From the NCBI RefSeq assembly GCF_000820225.1, contig NZ_CDDK01000028.1:1-64000 (forward strand): 64,000 nt of DNA. Direction: 5' to 3'. This stretch comes from Aeromonas veronii bv. veronii. Lineage in GTDB: Bacteria; Pseudomonadota; Gammaproteobacteria; Enterobacterales; Aeromonadaceae. Of this stretch, positions 46,876-56,502 are shown one piece after another. Within the stretch, counting starts at the first letter, position 1. The number at the start of each line of letters is the position of its first letter. Under the pieces are notes generated by a model. It was not told the DNA's origin, did not search any database, and was given only the letters and a program-made list of their open reading frames with translations. The translations under genes were made by a program, and so were the position numbers.

Positions 46876-48102
46876 TCAGTTGCCCAGATAGACCGGCAAC
46901 AGATTTGCCATCGACAGGAAGTGGAACAGCGCGGTCGCCAATCCGAACAGGATCAGCAGCCAGGCCATCAGCTTGCCGCCGGGGGTGACGAAATGGGGGG
47001 TCACTTCGCCCCGCTCGGCCCGCGCCCGAGTGCGCAGCACCAGCAATGCCGGGATGATGCAGGTCCAGATGGTGGCGGCGGCACCGGCATAGCCGATGGC
47101 CAGCAGGAAACCGAACGGGAAGAGCAGGGAGAGCACCAGCGGCGGTAGGAAGGTGACCGCCCAGGTCTTGCAGCGACCGGCGCGGCTGTTGTCGAACTTG
47201 AACAGATCAGCCAGATAGTCGAACACCCCGAGCCCCACTCCGATAAAGGAGGAGAGGATGGCCGCCATGGAGAAACCGTTGATGGCGCTGGCAACCTTCT
47301 CCGATTCGATCACCCCTGAAAGCGCGGAGAGCAGCACACTCACGTCACCCCCCTTGGCAATCACCGGAGCAAAATCCTGACGGGGCAGGTTGCCGAAGAT
47401 CCCCAACAGCCAGAGCACGTAGAGCGCCAGCGCGATCAGGGTTCCCCCCAGAATGGCCCATCTGGCCTGCTGCTCGTTCTGGTAATAGGCACGCAGGGAG
47501 GCCACCGAGTGGTGATAGCCGAACGAGGTGAGCGCCACCGGCAGCATCGCCATGGCATAGGGGGCGTAGCGACTCTCGCTGCCCGCCAGATCGAGCAGGG
47601 TCGGCAGCTTGATACTGCCGAGCAGCCCGGCCACACCGAGGGCGAAACTGAGGATCATGAAGGCGATCAGTACCACCGAAATACGGTCAACGGCGCGAGT
47701 CGAGTGCCACACCACCGCAGAGAAGAGCGCCACGAACAGCACGGATGCAAGCTTGCTGTCGATCCCCAGTATCCCCTGCAGAATGGCACCGGAGGAGGTG
47801 ATATAGGCGTAGAGCAGAATGCCGCCAACAAAGTAGACCGAGAGGTTGTTGAGGAGATTGAGCTTCTCCCCCAGCAGCTCGCGAGTCACGGTATTGAAGG
47901 AGACCCGCATATCGTGGTGCTGGAAGGATTCCAGCAGCATCCAGCCGGAGAGGGTCATCATCACCATGGTGACGGTCAGCGCCAGCACCGACCAGAGGGT
48001 CCAGGCCCCTGCCCCCGAACTCGGCAGACCGAGCATGCCGGCTCCCACGCAGACGCTGGCAATGATGCAGGCGCCCCCCAAAATTGACGGTTTTTTCTTC
48101 AT
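46876..48102 (-). CDS. mtr: Aromatic amino acid permease, Mtr/TyrP family
   Basis: Inner-membrane proton symporter of the HAAAP family with about 11 helices. 408 residues from the ATG at 48102 (MKKKPSILGGACIIASVCVGAGMLGLP in part). It follows E. coli Mtr (tryptophan) closely, e.g. SYAPYLLMTLP/RYAPYAMAMLP, FGYHHSVASL, LGVFDYLADLFKFD and SMANLLPVYLGN. Extra in-frame codons reaching 48219 are not conserved. Specificity for tryptophan over tyrosine is probable, not certain. No TyrR or TrpR operator was found; a 7-bp inverted repeat lies 30 bp upstream. Confidence 0.85.
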   Translation of the reverse strand: MKKKPSILGGACIIASVCVGAGMLGLPSSGAGAWTLWSVLALTVTMVMMTLSGWMLLESFQHHDMRVSFNTVTRELLGEKLNLLNNLSVYFVGGILLYAYITSSGAILQGILGIDSKLASVLFVALFSAVVWHSTRAVDRISVVLIAFMILSFALGVAGLLGSIKLPTLLDLAGSESRYAPYAMAMLPVALTSFGYHHSVASLRAYYQNEQQARWAILGGTLIALALYVLWLLGIFGNLPRQDFAPVIAKGGDVSVLLSALSGVIESEKVASAINGFSMAAILSSFIGVGLGVFDYLADLFKFDNSRAGRCKTWAVTFLPPLVLSLLFPFGFLLAIGYAGAAATIWTCIIPALLVLRTRARAERGEVTPHFVTPGGKLMAWLLILFGLATALFHFLSMANLLPVYLGN

Positions 48103-48132
48103 AATCCCTTCTTTTTCTGACTGATTATCTAT

Positions 48133-48153
48133 CCGCGGTAAACAAGACCGCGG
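48133..48153. repeat. Inverted repeat in the permease upstream region
   Basis: Perfect CCGCGGT/ACCGCGG arms (48133-48139/48147-48153) around 7 bases. Could be an operator or an RNA hairpin in the 5' leader; it does not match the TyrR or TrpR consensus. Confidence 0.4.
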
Positions 48154-48223
48154 CATGATGCCAGCCTTTGCCATGAGACGCCTACCACTATCTGCCATAA
48201 CCGGGCATGGCCGCCGCATAAAA

Positions 48224-48243
48224 AGTGCCCCGAACGGGGCACT
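48224..48243 (-). terminator. Terminator after the SDR-DUF2867 gene
   Basis: Perfect 8-bp GC-rich stem (48224-48231/48236-48243), 4-base loop, T run on the minus strand. Confidence 0.8.
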
Positions 48244-48271
48244 CTATCAGCGGAAATGATGTGAAGAGGGG

Positions 48272-49705
48272 TTAATCCATCACCGGGATACCCGCTCTCG
48301 CTTCGGCCTGACGGGCGATGGCTTCGGTCATGCCCTGAAAGATGAAGAGGTGAAACGGCAGCATGGCGAGCCAGTAGGCCAGCCCCCAGGCGCCCTGCGG
48401 GTGCCAGTGAGCGGTGACCCGGATACGGGTCAACCCGGACTCCTCCGGCAGGATGTTGAACTCCAGCCGCCCGACGCCCGGGGCCTTCATGTTGAACAAG
48501 AGATCGAGCCTGCGCCCCTCATCCACACCGAGGATCTGCCAGGAGTCGAGCATGTCCCCCTTCACGAAGCGATCGGGATTGGTGCGGCCACGGGTGCGGG
48601 CAGGGCCGCCGATCAGGTGATCCATCCATTCGCGCACCACCCACAGCTCATTCATGTAGAAATAGCGCTGCTCACCCCCCAGCTGCTGCAACACCTGCCA
48701 CACCACCTCGGGAGAGGCGAGACAGATGGCATCGCCGCTGGCAGTACGGTCATAGAAGCCATATTCGGGATGGCGCCAACGCAGGCCGAGCGGCGTCTCC
48801 TGCCCCTGCTGCTCGGCACCCAGTTTCTGCTCCAGCGCCAGACTCTCCGCCAGCGCCTCGTCGAAGCTGAGCAGGGTCTGCGGCAGCAAGGCACGCAGTG
48901 GGCCGTCGTCGGCCGGGATATCGTGCTTGAGACCGCCCACCAGCGCCTTGGCCACCGGTTGCGGCACCGAGGTAACAAACTGCAGCCACCAGGCGGAGAG
49001 GCGCGGACTCAGAAACGGGATGGGAATGATGGGGCAGCGCTTGCCGATATGGGCGGCGAACTTCTGCAACTGCTGTTGATAGCTGAGCAGCTCGGGGCCG
49101 ACCGCGTTGAAGATGAGCCCATCCACCTCGTCTGCCTCTACCAGCCCGCCCAGATAGTGCAACAGGTTGGACAGCGCAATCGGCGGCGTGCGCGAGCGCA
49201 CCCATTTGGGCGTCACCATCATCGGCAGGTTGAACACCAGATCCCGCATCACCTCGAACGCCGCCGAACCGGGCCCGATGATGATGCCGGCGCGCAGCTC
49301 CACCGTCGGTACGCCGGAGTCACGAAACAGCTCGCCACAGTGGCGGCGGGAGTTGAGATGACGGCTGTTGCACTGCTCCGGCTGGATCGCCCCAAGATAG
49401 ATGATGCGGCGCACCCCGGCGGCGCGGGCAGCGGCAGCGAAGTTCTTCACCCCCTGCTGCTCCAACCGGTGAAAATCGGCCCCCGCCCCCATGGCATGCA
49501 CCAGATAGAAGACGGTATCGATGCCCGCCAGCGCAGGCAGCAAGGTGATCGGCTTGAGGCTGTCGGCGAGGCGAAACTCGACTCCCTCAGGCAAGCGGCA
49601 GGGACGGCGCGCCCCGGCAATCACCCTGTAGCCCAGCGTTTGCAGGTGGGGCACCAGATAGGAACCGATATAGCCTGCCGCCCCCATCACCAGACAATTT
49701 CTCAT
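48272..49705 (-). CDS. NAD(P)-binding SDR protein fused to DUF2867
   Basis: 477 residues. N-terminal extended/atypical short-chain dehydrogenase fold (about 1-290) with the nucleotide motif MGAAGYIGSYLVPHL, FYLVHAMGAG and a RIIYLGAIQPE segment in place of the usual catalytic YxxxK, suggesting an NmrA/atypical SDR rather than an active epimerase. C-terminal DUF2867 domain (about 320-470), a START-like fold (GDMLDSWQILGVDEGRRLDLLF). Function unknown; relatives have been annotated as nucleoside-diphosphate-sugar epimerases or YfcH-like. Single gene with its own terminator. Confidence 0.8.
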   Translation of the reverse strand: MRNCLVMGAAGYIGSYLVPHLQTLGYRVIAGARRPCRLPEGVEFRLADSLKPITLLPALAGIDTVFYLVHAMGAGADFHRLEQQGVKNFAAAARAAGVRRIIYLGAIQPEQCNSRHLNSRRHCGELFRDSGVPTVELRAGIIIGPGSAAFEVMRDLVFNLPMMVTPKWVRSRTPPIALSNLLHYLGGLVEADEVDGLIFNAVGPELLSYQQQLQKFAAHIGKRCPIIPIPFLSPRLSAWWLQFVTSVPQPVAKALVGGLKHDIPADDGPLRALLPQTLLSFDEALAESLALEQKLGAEQQGQETPLGLRWRHPEYGFYDRTASGDAICLASPEVVWQVLQQLGGEQRYFYMNELWVVREWMDHLIGGPARTRGRTNPDRFVKGDMLDSWQILGVDEGRRLDLLFNMKAPGVGRLEFNILPEESGLTRIRVTAHWHPQGAWGLAYWLAMLPFHLFIFQGMTEAIARQAEARAGIPVMD

Positions 49706-49927
49706 GTAATTCTCCCTATCCTCACCGATGCCGCTTGTCAGCCAGAGTGCGCAGCGCTACCTGAAAATGTTCAACTAGAGCGCCACTATCCAGTCTCTTG
49801 CCATCCTGCCACGCCACCACCTTGCAACCTAGTACTAACCACCTCCCTGATTAGTCCGATTTGGTGTTAAGCCCTGCTCATTCGCTGGTCGATAACTGAC
49901 CAGATGTATAGCGCCGAGGGCGAACGT

Positions 49928-50995
49928 ATGCGCATCGATCACTACGACCTCCAGGGGGAGGTGCAATACCGGCAACAACAGACCCAGAGCCGCAAGGTGC
50001 GCAATCTTGCGCCAGTGCCACCCGTCGTCAATCCACCGGAGGACAACAACGCGGCTGCGGCCGGCGAACGCAGCAGCACCCTGACTCTCACCAGCGCCCT
50101 GACGCTGCAAACCACGAGGCAATCGGCCGCCAGCCAGCAAGCGGCAACACCTCCCGCCCCGCCAGCAGCGGACGTCGGCAAAGAGCAGGATGGTATTCCC
50201 GACGATGGACTGGATAACCGCCAGCGGCTGATCAAGCTGATGATCGAGGCGATGCTGGGCCACGAAATCGAGCTGCCCAAGCCGATCAACCCCTCCGAAG
50301 AGGGAGGTGATGGAGTGACCCAAGGAGATGCCGCGGCTCAAGCCGCCGAGCCGGATCAACTGGTGGAGGTGACTGACACCCTGCTGCAACAGGAGCAACT
50401 CAACGTGGTGGCATCGGCCAGCGTAGCGACTCGGGATGGTCAGACTATTCAGCTCGATCTCGGCTTTGTGCTCGACTGGCGCCAGCTGGAGGTGAGCCAG
50501 CGGCGCACCACCCTCAATGCCCTCAAGGATCCGCTGGTACTCAGTCTGGATGGCAAGATCGCCGACCTGACCGAGGCTCGGGTCACTTTCGATATCGATC
50601 AGGATGGCAAAGAGGATAGCCTGCCGGGCTTGAGTGAAGGGAGCGGCTTTGTGGCGCTGGATCGCAATGGCAACGGCACCATAGACGATGGCGGCGAGTT
50701 GTTCGGGGCCCGCTCCGGCAATGGCTTCGGCGAGTTGGCCACCCTGGATGAGGATGGCAACGGGGTGTTGGATGAGGGGGATAGCCAGTTTTCAGCCCTG
50801 CAGTTCTGGCATCCGGAGCACGCACCTATCGCACTGGTCGAACTGGGGATCGGCGCCATCCTGCTGCGCCCCCTCGACACCCCCTTCAACCATCTGGGGG
50901 AGAGCGGCAGTCAGGGGGTGCTGCGCCAATCCGGCCTCTATCTCACCGAACAGGGTAAAGGAGGCTGGGTGCAGCAGATCGATCTGCGGGTCTGA
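49928..50995 (+). CDS. EF-hand-type calcium-binding protein of unknown function
   Basis: 355 residues from the ATG at 49928 (GAGGG 7 bases upstream). The N-terminal 100 residues are low-complexity (Gln, Ala, Thr, Pro) and probably disordered; about 115-220 is a globular alpha/beta region; the C-terminal part carries three Asp-rich loops of EF-hand/dockerin type: DIDQDGKEDSL, DRNGNGTIDDGGE and DEDGNGVLDEGD. No signal peptide or membrane helix was seen, so export is unclear. Similar proteins occur in other Aeromonas, Vibrio and Shewanella as hypothetical proteins (from memory). A short CTGGTC/GACCAG inverted repeat lies just before the gene. Confidence 0.75.
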   Translation: MRIDHYDLQGEVQYRQQQTQSRKVRNLAPVPPVVNPPEDNNAAAAGERSSTLTLTSALTLQTTRQSAASQQAATPPAPPAADVGKEQDGIPDDGLDNRQRLIKLMIEAMLGHEIELPKPINPSEEGGDGVTQGDAAAQAAEPDQLVEVTDTLLQQEQLNVVASASVATRDGQTIQLDLGFVLDWRQLEVSQRRTTLNALKDPLVLSLDGKIADLTEARVTFDIDQDGKEDSLPGLSEGSGFVALDRNGNGTIDDGGELFGARSGNGFGELATLDEDGNGVLDEGDSQFSALQFWHPEHAPIALVELGIGAILLRPLDTPFNHLGESGSQGVLRQSGLYLTEQGKGGWVQQIDLRV

Positions 50996-51058
50996 GCCTT
51001 GAAATGAAATCACCCATCGGTCGCTGACGATAACTGCCAGCGACCGGCGCCGGTGCCA

Positions 51059-53266
51059 TCAACTCAGCTCGGTGGGGTCGATATCCAGACTCCAGCGCAC
51101 CCTTTTGGTCTCGGGCCAGCCTTCCAGCTCCTTAACCGCCCAATCCAACAGTTGGGCCAGCGGTGCCCGATTCGGCCCCTGCACCAGCAACTGCATGCGA
51201 AACTTGCCCGCCTTGCGCTCCATAAAGCCGCTGATGGGCCCCAGCACCTGAACGTGGGGATAGCGGGCTCTGCGCAGGGTATCGGCGAGGCGGGCGAGGA
51301 ACAGCTGCACCTCGTCACGACCGTTGGCCTCGGCGCGGAACAGCCCCTGATAGCTGAACGGCGGTAGCCCCAGCAGACGGCGTTCTTTCAACGCCGTATC
51401 GGCGAAATGGCCGTAACCGTTCTGGGTCAGATCCTGCAGCAGGGCGTGCTCCGGATGGTGGCTCTGCAGCACCACCAGCCCGGGTTTGCTGGCGCGACCG
51501 GCACGGCCCGCCACCTGGGTGTAGAGCTGGGCCAGCTTCTCGGCGGCGCGAAAATCGGCGCTGAACAGGGCACCATCCACATCCAGCAGACCCACTAGCG
51601 TCACGTCCGGAAAGTGGTGGCCCTTGGCCAGCATCTGGGTGCCGATCAGGATCTTGTACTTGCCCGCCTTGATGTCGCCGAGATGGGTCTCCAGCTCCCC
51701 CTTGCGGCGGGTATTGTCCCGATCGATGCGCACTACCGGATATTGCGGGAACACCGTGGTAAGCAGCTGTTCCAGCTGTTCGGTGCCCACTCCCGATCCG
51801 ATCAGCTCGTTGCTGCCACACTCGGGGCAGTGGTGTGGCAACGGGCGCACGCTGTCACAGTGGTGACAGTGCAGCCGTCGTCCGGCCTGATGCCAGGTGT
51901 ACCAGGCATCGCAACGCTCGCAGGCGGCGCTCCAGCCGCACTGGTGGCAGATCAGAGCCGGGGCATAGCCACGGCGGTTGAGAAACAGCATCACCTGATT
52001 GCCCGCCGCCAGATGCTCTGCCATCAGCTGCTCCAGTTGGGGGGAGAGCCCGGCCTGCAGCCGCACGTTCTTGATATCCAGGATCACCTGACGGGCGGTC
52101 TGGGCGTTACCGGCACGGCGAGTCAGGGTGAGATGGTGATACTTGCCGGTGCGGGCGTTGTGCAATGTCTCCAGCGACGGGGTGGCCGAGCCAAGCAGGA
52201 TGGGGATACCGGCACGATGAGCCCGCATCACCGCCAGATCCCGCGCGTGGTAGCGAAAACCGTCCTGCTGCTTGAAAGAGCCGTCGTGCTCTTCGTCGAT
52301 GATAATGATGCCGAGGTTGTGAAACGGGGTGAACACCGCAGAGCGGGTGCCGATCAGGATGGCGGCACCGCCGTCGCGACAGGCGAGCCAGGCATCGAGC
52401 CGCTCCCTGTCGTTCATGGCGGAGTTCATCGCCACCACCGGCACGTTGAAGCGGCGGCGAAAGCGGTTGATGGTCTGCGGGGTAAGGCCGATCTCCGGCA
52501 CCATCACCAGTGCCTGCTTGCCCGCCTTGAGCAACGGCTCGAGGATGCTCAGGTAGACCTCGGTCTTGCCGGAACCTGTGATGCCATCCAGCAGGAAGGC
52601 GCCGAACTTGTCGCTCTGGCTGGTAACGGCAGAGACAGCCAACGCCTGTTCGCCATTGAGGCGCAGCCCCTCCCCCGGCTCGAAGCGGGCAGCCCAATCG
52701 CCATCGTGGCTCGGCTCCAGCGAACGCTTCTCCAGCAGCCCCTTCTTCTCCAGCGCGGTGAGAGCTGCGCCCTGGATCTCCTCCTGCTTGAGGGCGGAGG
52801 GGGTCTGCGGCCCCTTGCGCAGCAAGGCGAGCGCTTGCTGCTGCTTGGCCGCCCGCTTGAGCTCGTTAAGGTCGATGGCCATGCCAGCCTCGGTGGCAAA
52901 CCAGAACTCCAGTTCACGATAAGCGGCAGGCTCCCCCTTGCGCACCAGCACCGGCAGGGCGTGGGGCAGCACCTCCCCCAGCGGATGCTGGTAGTAGCTG
53001 GCGCTCCAGTTCATCAGCGCCAAAATATCCGGCCCCAGCACCGGAGCCGTGTCCAATACCCGTTTGATGGGCTTGAGCTTGTTGCGGGGCACCTGGCTGT
53101 CAGCCGGATGATCCACCACCAGCCCGACCAGGGTCTGGGGACCGAAAGGGATCTCGACCCGGCAACCGGGGGCAGGTAACGGCAGGGGAGAGAGATAGTC
53201 GAAGTGACGGCGTAACGGTACCGGGACAGCGACACGAACCAGATCCAGCGTTTGGGAAGAATTCAC
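51059..53266 (-). CDS. priA: Primosomal protein N', replication restart helicase PriA
   Basis: 3'-5' helicase that recognises abandoned forks and reloads DnaB. 735 residues: N-terminal DNA-binding domains (1-190), Walker A GITGSGKTEVYL (about 228), DEEH box IIIDEEHDGSFKQ (about 320), a cysteine-rich zinc region (CHQCGWSAACERCDAWYTW and CHHCDSVRPLPHHCPECGS, about 440-480) and motif VI GRAGR (AGRAGRASKPG). Divergent from rpmE across 147 bp, as in E. coli. Confidence 0.96.
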   Translation of the reverse strand: MNSSQTLDLVRVAVPVPLRRHFDYLSPLPLPAPGCRVEIPFGPQTLVGLVVDHPADSQVPRNKLKPIKRVLDTAPVLGPDILALMNWSASYYQHPLGEVLPHALPVLVRKGEPAAYRELEFWFATEAGMAIDLNELKRAAKQQQALALLRKGPQTPSALKQEEIQGAALTALEKKGLLEKRSLEPSHDGDWAARFEPGEGLRLNGEQALAVSAVTSQSDKFGAFLLDGITGSGKTEVYLSILEPLLKAGKQALVMVPEIGLTPQTINRFRRRFNVPVVAMNSAMNDRERLDAWLACRDGGAAILIGTRSAVFTPFHNLGIIIIDEEHDGSFKQQDGFRYHARDLAVMRAHRAGIPILLGSATPSLETLHNARTGKYHHLTLTRRAGNAQTARQVILDIKNVRLQAGLSPQLEQLMAEHLAAGNQVMLFLNRRGYAPALICHQCGWSAACERCDAWYTWHQAGRRLHCHHCDSVRPLPHHCPECGSNELIGSGVGTEQLEQLLTTVFPQYPVVRIDRDNTRRKGELETHLGDIKAGKYKILIGTQMLAKGHHFPDVTLVGLLDVDGALFSADFRAAEKLAQLYTQVAGRAGRASKPGLVVLQSHHPEHALLQDLTQNGYGHFADTALKERRLLGLPPFSYQGLFRAEANGRDEVQLFLARLADTLRRARYPHVQVLGPISGFMERKAGKFRMQLLVQGPNRAPLAQLLDWAVKELEGWPETKRVRWSLDIDPTELS

Positions 53267-53413
53267 CAGGGGTTGCCTATTTTTTCTGCGAAGCCACTTG
53301 CCTGATCTCAGGCATTTCCTATATTATTCGCAGCCTTTGAAACTGTGTTCAACAATCGTGTGGTGTCCGACAAGAGATCGGATGGCGACACGGCCTATTA
53401 ATTGAGGTTGTCC

Positions 53414-53629
53414 ATGAAAGCTGGTATCCATCCTGACTACGTAGCCATCACCGCCAAGTGCTCTTGCGGTAACGTCATCAACACTTTCTCTACCATCGGT
53501 AAAGATCTGAACCTGGACGTGTGCTCCGAGTGCCACCCGTTCTACACCGGCAAGCAGAAAGAAGTTTCTAGCGGCGGCCGCGTAGACAAGTTCAACAAGC
53601 GTTTCGGTGCGATGACCACCAAGAAGTAA
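53414..53629 (+). CDS. rpmE: 50S ribosomal protein L31, zinc-binding form
   Basis: 71 residues from the ATG at 53414 ([19 protein letters not shown]). It is the zinc form: KCSCGN gives Cys16 and Cys18, and DVCSECHPF gives Cys37 and Cys40. L31 sits at the central protuberance and can serve as a zinc reserve when a zinc-free paralogue takes over. Divergent from priA and followed by a strong terminator. Upstream ATG-in-frame codons at 53402 add only three residues and look unnecessary. Confidence 0.95.
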   Translation: MKAGIHPDYVAITAKCSCGNVINTFSTIGKDLNLDVCSECHPFYTGKQKEVSSGGRVDKFNKRFGAMTTKK

Positions 53630-53650
53630 TTTTACTTCTGAAGAATTCTG

Positions 53651-53677
53651 AAAAAGGCGCCCATCGGGCGCCTTTTT
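53651..53677. terminator. Terminator after rpmE
   Basis: Perfect 12-bp stem (53651-53662/53666-53677) with a 3-base loop; also usable by the convergent CpeT-family gene. Confidence 0.9.
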
Positions 53678-53729
53678 TACGATCCCTGTTTTTCATCCTT
53701 CATGTTCCCGCAGCCAGACGCACTCTCCC

Positions 53730-54380
53730 CTACTGGCCAAATCCTTTGGAACGACGCAAATAGACATACCCCTCACCAGGGCTGCCCCAGCGCGGGCTCC
53801 CTGCGTTGTCATAGGCGCGATCCAGCAGTCTGACACTGTCGGGGCCAATCCAGATATGCTGCACCAGCGTCGTGGCACCGCCAAAATCGGTGGAGCAATG
53901 GCCCACCCGGGTGTGACCGGCATATTCGCCGGAGGGAGTGCGTGTCAGCCAGATCTCGCAACCGTGGCGCAAGGAGAGCTGCTGCGGGGTCAGACTGTCG
54001 AGCAGGGCGGGATCATGCCAGGCACCGGCAAAATCGGTGGCACGGGGCATGGTCAGCTCTGCCATCAGGATCCGCCCGTCAGGGGCGGGGGAGAAGCGAT
54101 AGATGCGCTGGCGGAAGGGACGGACGGAGCGCAGACTCAGGTACTGCTCGGCATAGACCCAGCGATAGCCCTGATAGCCGGGCCAGATCTCCATCAGGCG
54201 CAGCTCGGCACTGGTAAAGCGGCTGTCGTAACTGGCCTGCTCCCGGCTCGTAAAGGCCCCGTTGAACCAGCTGAGTAGCGGCTCCATACCGGGCTTGAGT
54301 GGGGTAGCCTGAGGCGCCGGCCCTGCCAACACCAGACAGGAACAGAGCAGCCCGAATGCGGCCACCAGCAACTTTGCCAT
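53730..54380 (-). CDS. Exported CpcT/CpeT-family chromophore lyase-like protein
   Basis: 216 residues from the ATG at 54380, which has GGAAGGA directly upstream. Signal peptide about 1-20 (LLVAAFGLLCSCLVLAGP). The body matches the CpcT/CpeT family: WFNGAFTSREQASYD, AEQYLSLRSVRPFRQRIYRF, and two conserved cysteines (about 139 and 161). In cyanobacteria these attach bilins to phycobiliproteins; Aeromonas has no phycobilisomes, so the role here is unknown and may be binding of another tetrapyrrole or hydrophobic ligand in the periplasm. Single gene between the rpmE terminator and a chemoreceptor gene. Confidence 0.78.
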   Translation of the reverse strand: MAKLLVAAFGLLCSCLVLAGPAPQATPLKPGMEPLLSWFNGAFTSREQASYDSRFTSAELRLMEIWPGYQGYRWVYAEQYLSLRSVRPFRQRIYRFSPAPDGRILMAELTMPRATDFAGAWHDPALLDSLTPQQLSLRHGCEIWLTRTPSGEYAGHTRVGHCSTDFGGATTLVQHIWIGPDSVRLLDRAYDNAGSPRWGSPGEGYVYLRRSKGFGQ

Positions 54381-54502
54381 CGAATCCTTCCGAATCATCA
54401 TAGTGGCGGCGATTATATGAGCGAATTTCCCCAATAACAGCCATTACGATCAAATCATTGCCACTCTGGTGTAAAAACCTCACAAGGATGCCAGTCCGCT
54501 CA

Positions 54503-56356
54503 CTAAACCCGATATTTTGCCACCGCCTTGTTGAGCAGCTGGGCCTGCTCGTTGAGGCCCTCGCTGGATCTCGCATTTTCCTCCGCCATGATGCTCGACT
54601 CCTGGGCGATGTCACGGATGTTGTTGACGTTGCGGTTCACCTCGTTGGCCACCAGACTCTGCTGTTCGATGGCTGCCGCAATCTGGGTGCTCATATCCAT
54701 GATGTTGGTAACATCCTGAGTGATCTGCCCCAGCAACTCCCCTGCAGTACTGGCCTGATCCGAGCTGCGGTTGCCCTGCTCGCGGCAGGTTGCCATCACC
54801 TCGACGATGCTGCCGGTCTGTTTCTGCAGCGAGCTGATGATGCCGGCAATCTCCTGGGTCGATTTCTGGGTACGGATGGCCAGATTACGCACCTCATCGG
54901 CCACCACCGCAAAGCCGCGCCCCTGATCCCCTGCCCTGGCTGCTTCTATAGCCGCGTTGAGGGCCAGCAGGTTGGTCTGCTCGGCAATGCCACGGATCAC
55001 GTCAAGCACGGAGCCGATGGTCTCGCTCTCTTTTTGCAGCTGGCTCACCTCGCGAGATGAGCTCTCCAGATTGCCCGCCAGCGAGCGGATCTGCTCGACA
55101 GTATTCTCGACCGCAGCCCGCCCCTCCATCGCCTTGTTGTTGGTCGCCTGCGCATTGTTGGCCGCCTGCTCGGTGTTGCGGGCGATCTCTTCGATGGTGG
55201 AGCCCATCTCGGTGGACGCGGTCGCCACCATGTCGGTCTCCTGTAGCTGGCGCGCCGCCCCTTCACTGGTGCGTTTGACGTTGGCCGAGAGGTGATCCGC
55301 CGCTTCGGTCAGGGTGTGCACGCTCTGCTTCACATCGCCAATCAGGTTGCGAAACCCGCCCAGCATCACGTCGAGATTGCCTGCCAGCTGGGCCATTTCA
55401 TCGGCCCCGCGCAGCTCTATCTTCAGGCGCAGGTCATTATCCTGACGAATGCGGTTGACGGTATCATTCACCTGAGTAATGGGACGGTCGATGCTGCGCC
55501 CCAGCAGCACGCTCATGATGCCGATCAGCACCACAATCACCCCGCCACAGACCAGCATCAGGCTGTTGAGGCGAGCGCTCTGCCGCTCCAGCTCAGCGAC
55601 AATGTGCTGATCGACGGCGGCAAACCCCTGTTCGGTCTGATGCACCAGATCCCGCATCTGGTTGCGCAGCCCCTCATCCTCTTTCAGCCCCAGTACCTGC
55701 ATCCCCTGCACCAGCGCCACAAAGTCCTGCCGGTACTGCTTGCTGGCCTGCTCCAACTTGCCGCGATCCGCCTCCGGCAAAGTGGCAAGACTATCCTGAA
55801 AACTCTTGTGCAAGGTCTCAAAACGCTCCAGATACTGGATATCGGAGCGCAGCATGAAGTCTTTCTCCGCCCGCCTCAGCTGCAACATGGTGATGAGCAA
55901 CCCCTGCTGATCCAGCTGCTTGAGCCCATTCTCCACCTCATGCACCGCCGCCCGCAGCTTGCCATAGAGCCCCTCCTCCGGCCCCAGACCAATCTTCTGC
56001 TGCTGGGCCACCAGATCGTTGAAGGCTTTGCCATAGCCGCTGATCTGCTGATCCAGTCTGGTCAGCTCCCCCTCGACGGCCGCCAGATTGTCATCGGTCA
56101 CCAGCTCCCGGTTGTGCAGGTGAAAGTCAGACAGCCCCTGATTGAAGCGCTCGACGAAGGTCATATCCTTACGGATCAGAAAATCCTTCTCGGCCCGGCG
56201 CAGGTTGAGCATGGCGATCTCCAGCTGGTCGATATTGCGCTGGGCTTCGGTCAGGTGACGGTGCACCTGGCTGGAGTAGATAAACAGGCCGCTCAGTACC
56301 AGCATGGCAACGGCAACCAGCACGGTATTCAGGATCAACTTATGACGGATAAGCAC
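54503..56356 (-). CDS. Methyl-accepting chemotaxis protein with HBM-type sensor
   Basis: 617 residues from a GTG at 56356 (GAGAGG upstream). TM1 about 8-29, a periplasmic all-helical region about 30-265 with duplicated [12 protein letters not shown] / [12 protein letters not shown] segments, TM2 about 268-290, HAMP about 292-345, then the signalling domain with the hairpin tip [22 protein letters not shown] and ELIxxLN-like repeats. The paired RRAEKDF segments mark the two four-helix bundles of the helical bimodular (HBM) sensor; in Pseudomonas McpS such a sensor binds TCA-cycle acids. Ligand here unknown. No C-terminal CheR-tethering pentapeptide. A weak sigma-28-like sequence lies upstream. 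Confidence 0.9.
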   Translation of the reverse strand: MLIRHKLILNTVLVAVAMLVLSGLFIYSSQVHRHLTEAQRNIDQLEIAMLNLRRAEKDFLIRKDMTFVERFNQGLSDFHLHNRELVTDDNLAAVEGELTRLDQQISGYGKAFNDLVAQQQKIGLGPEEGLYGKLRAAVHEVENGLKQLDQQGLLITMLQLRRAEKDFMLRSDIQYLERFETLHKSFQDSLATLPEADRGKLEQASKQYRQDFVALVQGMQVLGLKEDEGLRNQMRDLVHQTEQGFAAVDQHIVAELERQSARLNSLMLVCGGVIVVLIGIMSVLLGRSIDRPITQVNDTVNRIRQDNDLRLKIELRGADEMAQLAGNLDVMLGGFRNLIGDVKQSVHTLTEAADHLSANVKRTSEGAARQLQETDMVATASTEMGSTIEEIARNTEQAANNAQATNNKAMEGRAAVENTVEQIRSLAGNLESSSREVSQLQKESETIGSVLDVIRGIAEQTNLLALNAAIEAARAGDQGRGFAVVADEVRNLAIRTQKSTQEIAGIISSLQKQTGSIVEVMATCREQGNRSSDQASTAGELLGQITQDVTNIMDMSTQIAAAIEQQSLVANEVNRNVNNIRDIAQESSIMAEENARSSEGLNEQAQLLNKAVAKYRV

Positions 56357-56440
56357 GATAGACCTCTCGCAAACTGGCAGTGAACTGCATTGAGCTTATG
56401 CAGAAAAGCGGCGACAGGTGATCTGTGCAAGGAATATTCA

Positions 56441-56468
56441 TTGAAATGCCACACCCACTCCTTATACT
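56441..56468 (+). promoter_or_regulatory. rraA promoter
   Basis: TTGAAA (56441-56446), 16-bp spacer, TATACT (56463-56468), 35 bp before the rraA ATG. Confidence 0.65.
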
Positions 56469-56502
56469 GGTTGCACCTGTTTCCAGCCGTGGATTTGACA
56501 CT

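Noticed and set aside
48350-49870. Open frame of 506 codons on the plus strand
   Set aside because: Antisense shadow of the SDR-DUF2867 gene, no ribosome site.
51614-53179. Open frame of 521 codons on the plus strand
   Set aside because: Antisense shadow of priA.
56357-56430. Sigma-28 promoter for the chemoreceptor
   Set aside because: TAAG and GCCAGTTT occur at roughly the right spacing but match the consensus too poorly to call.
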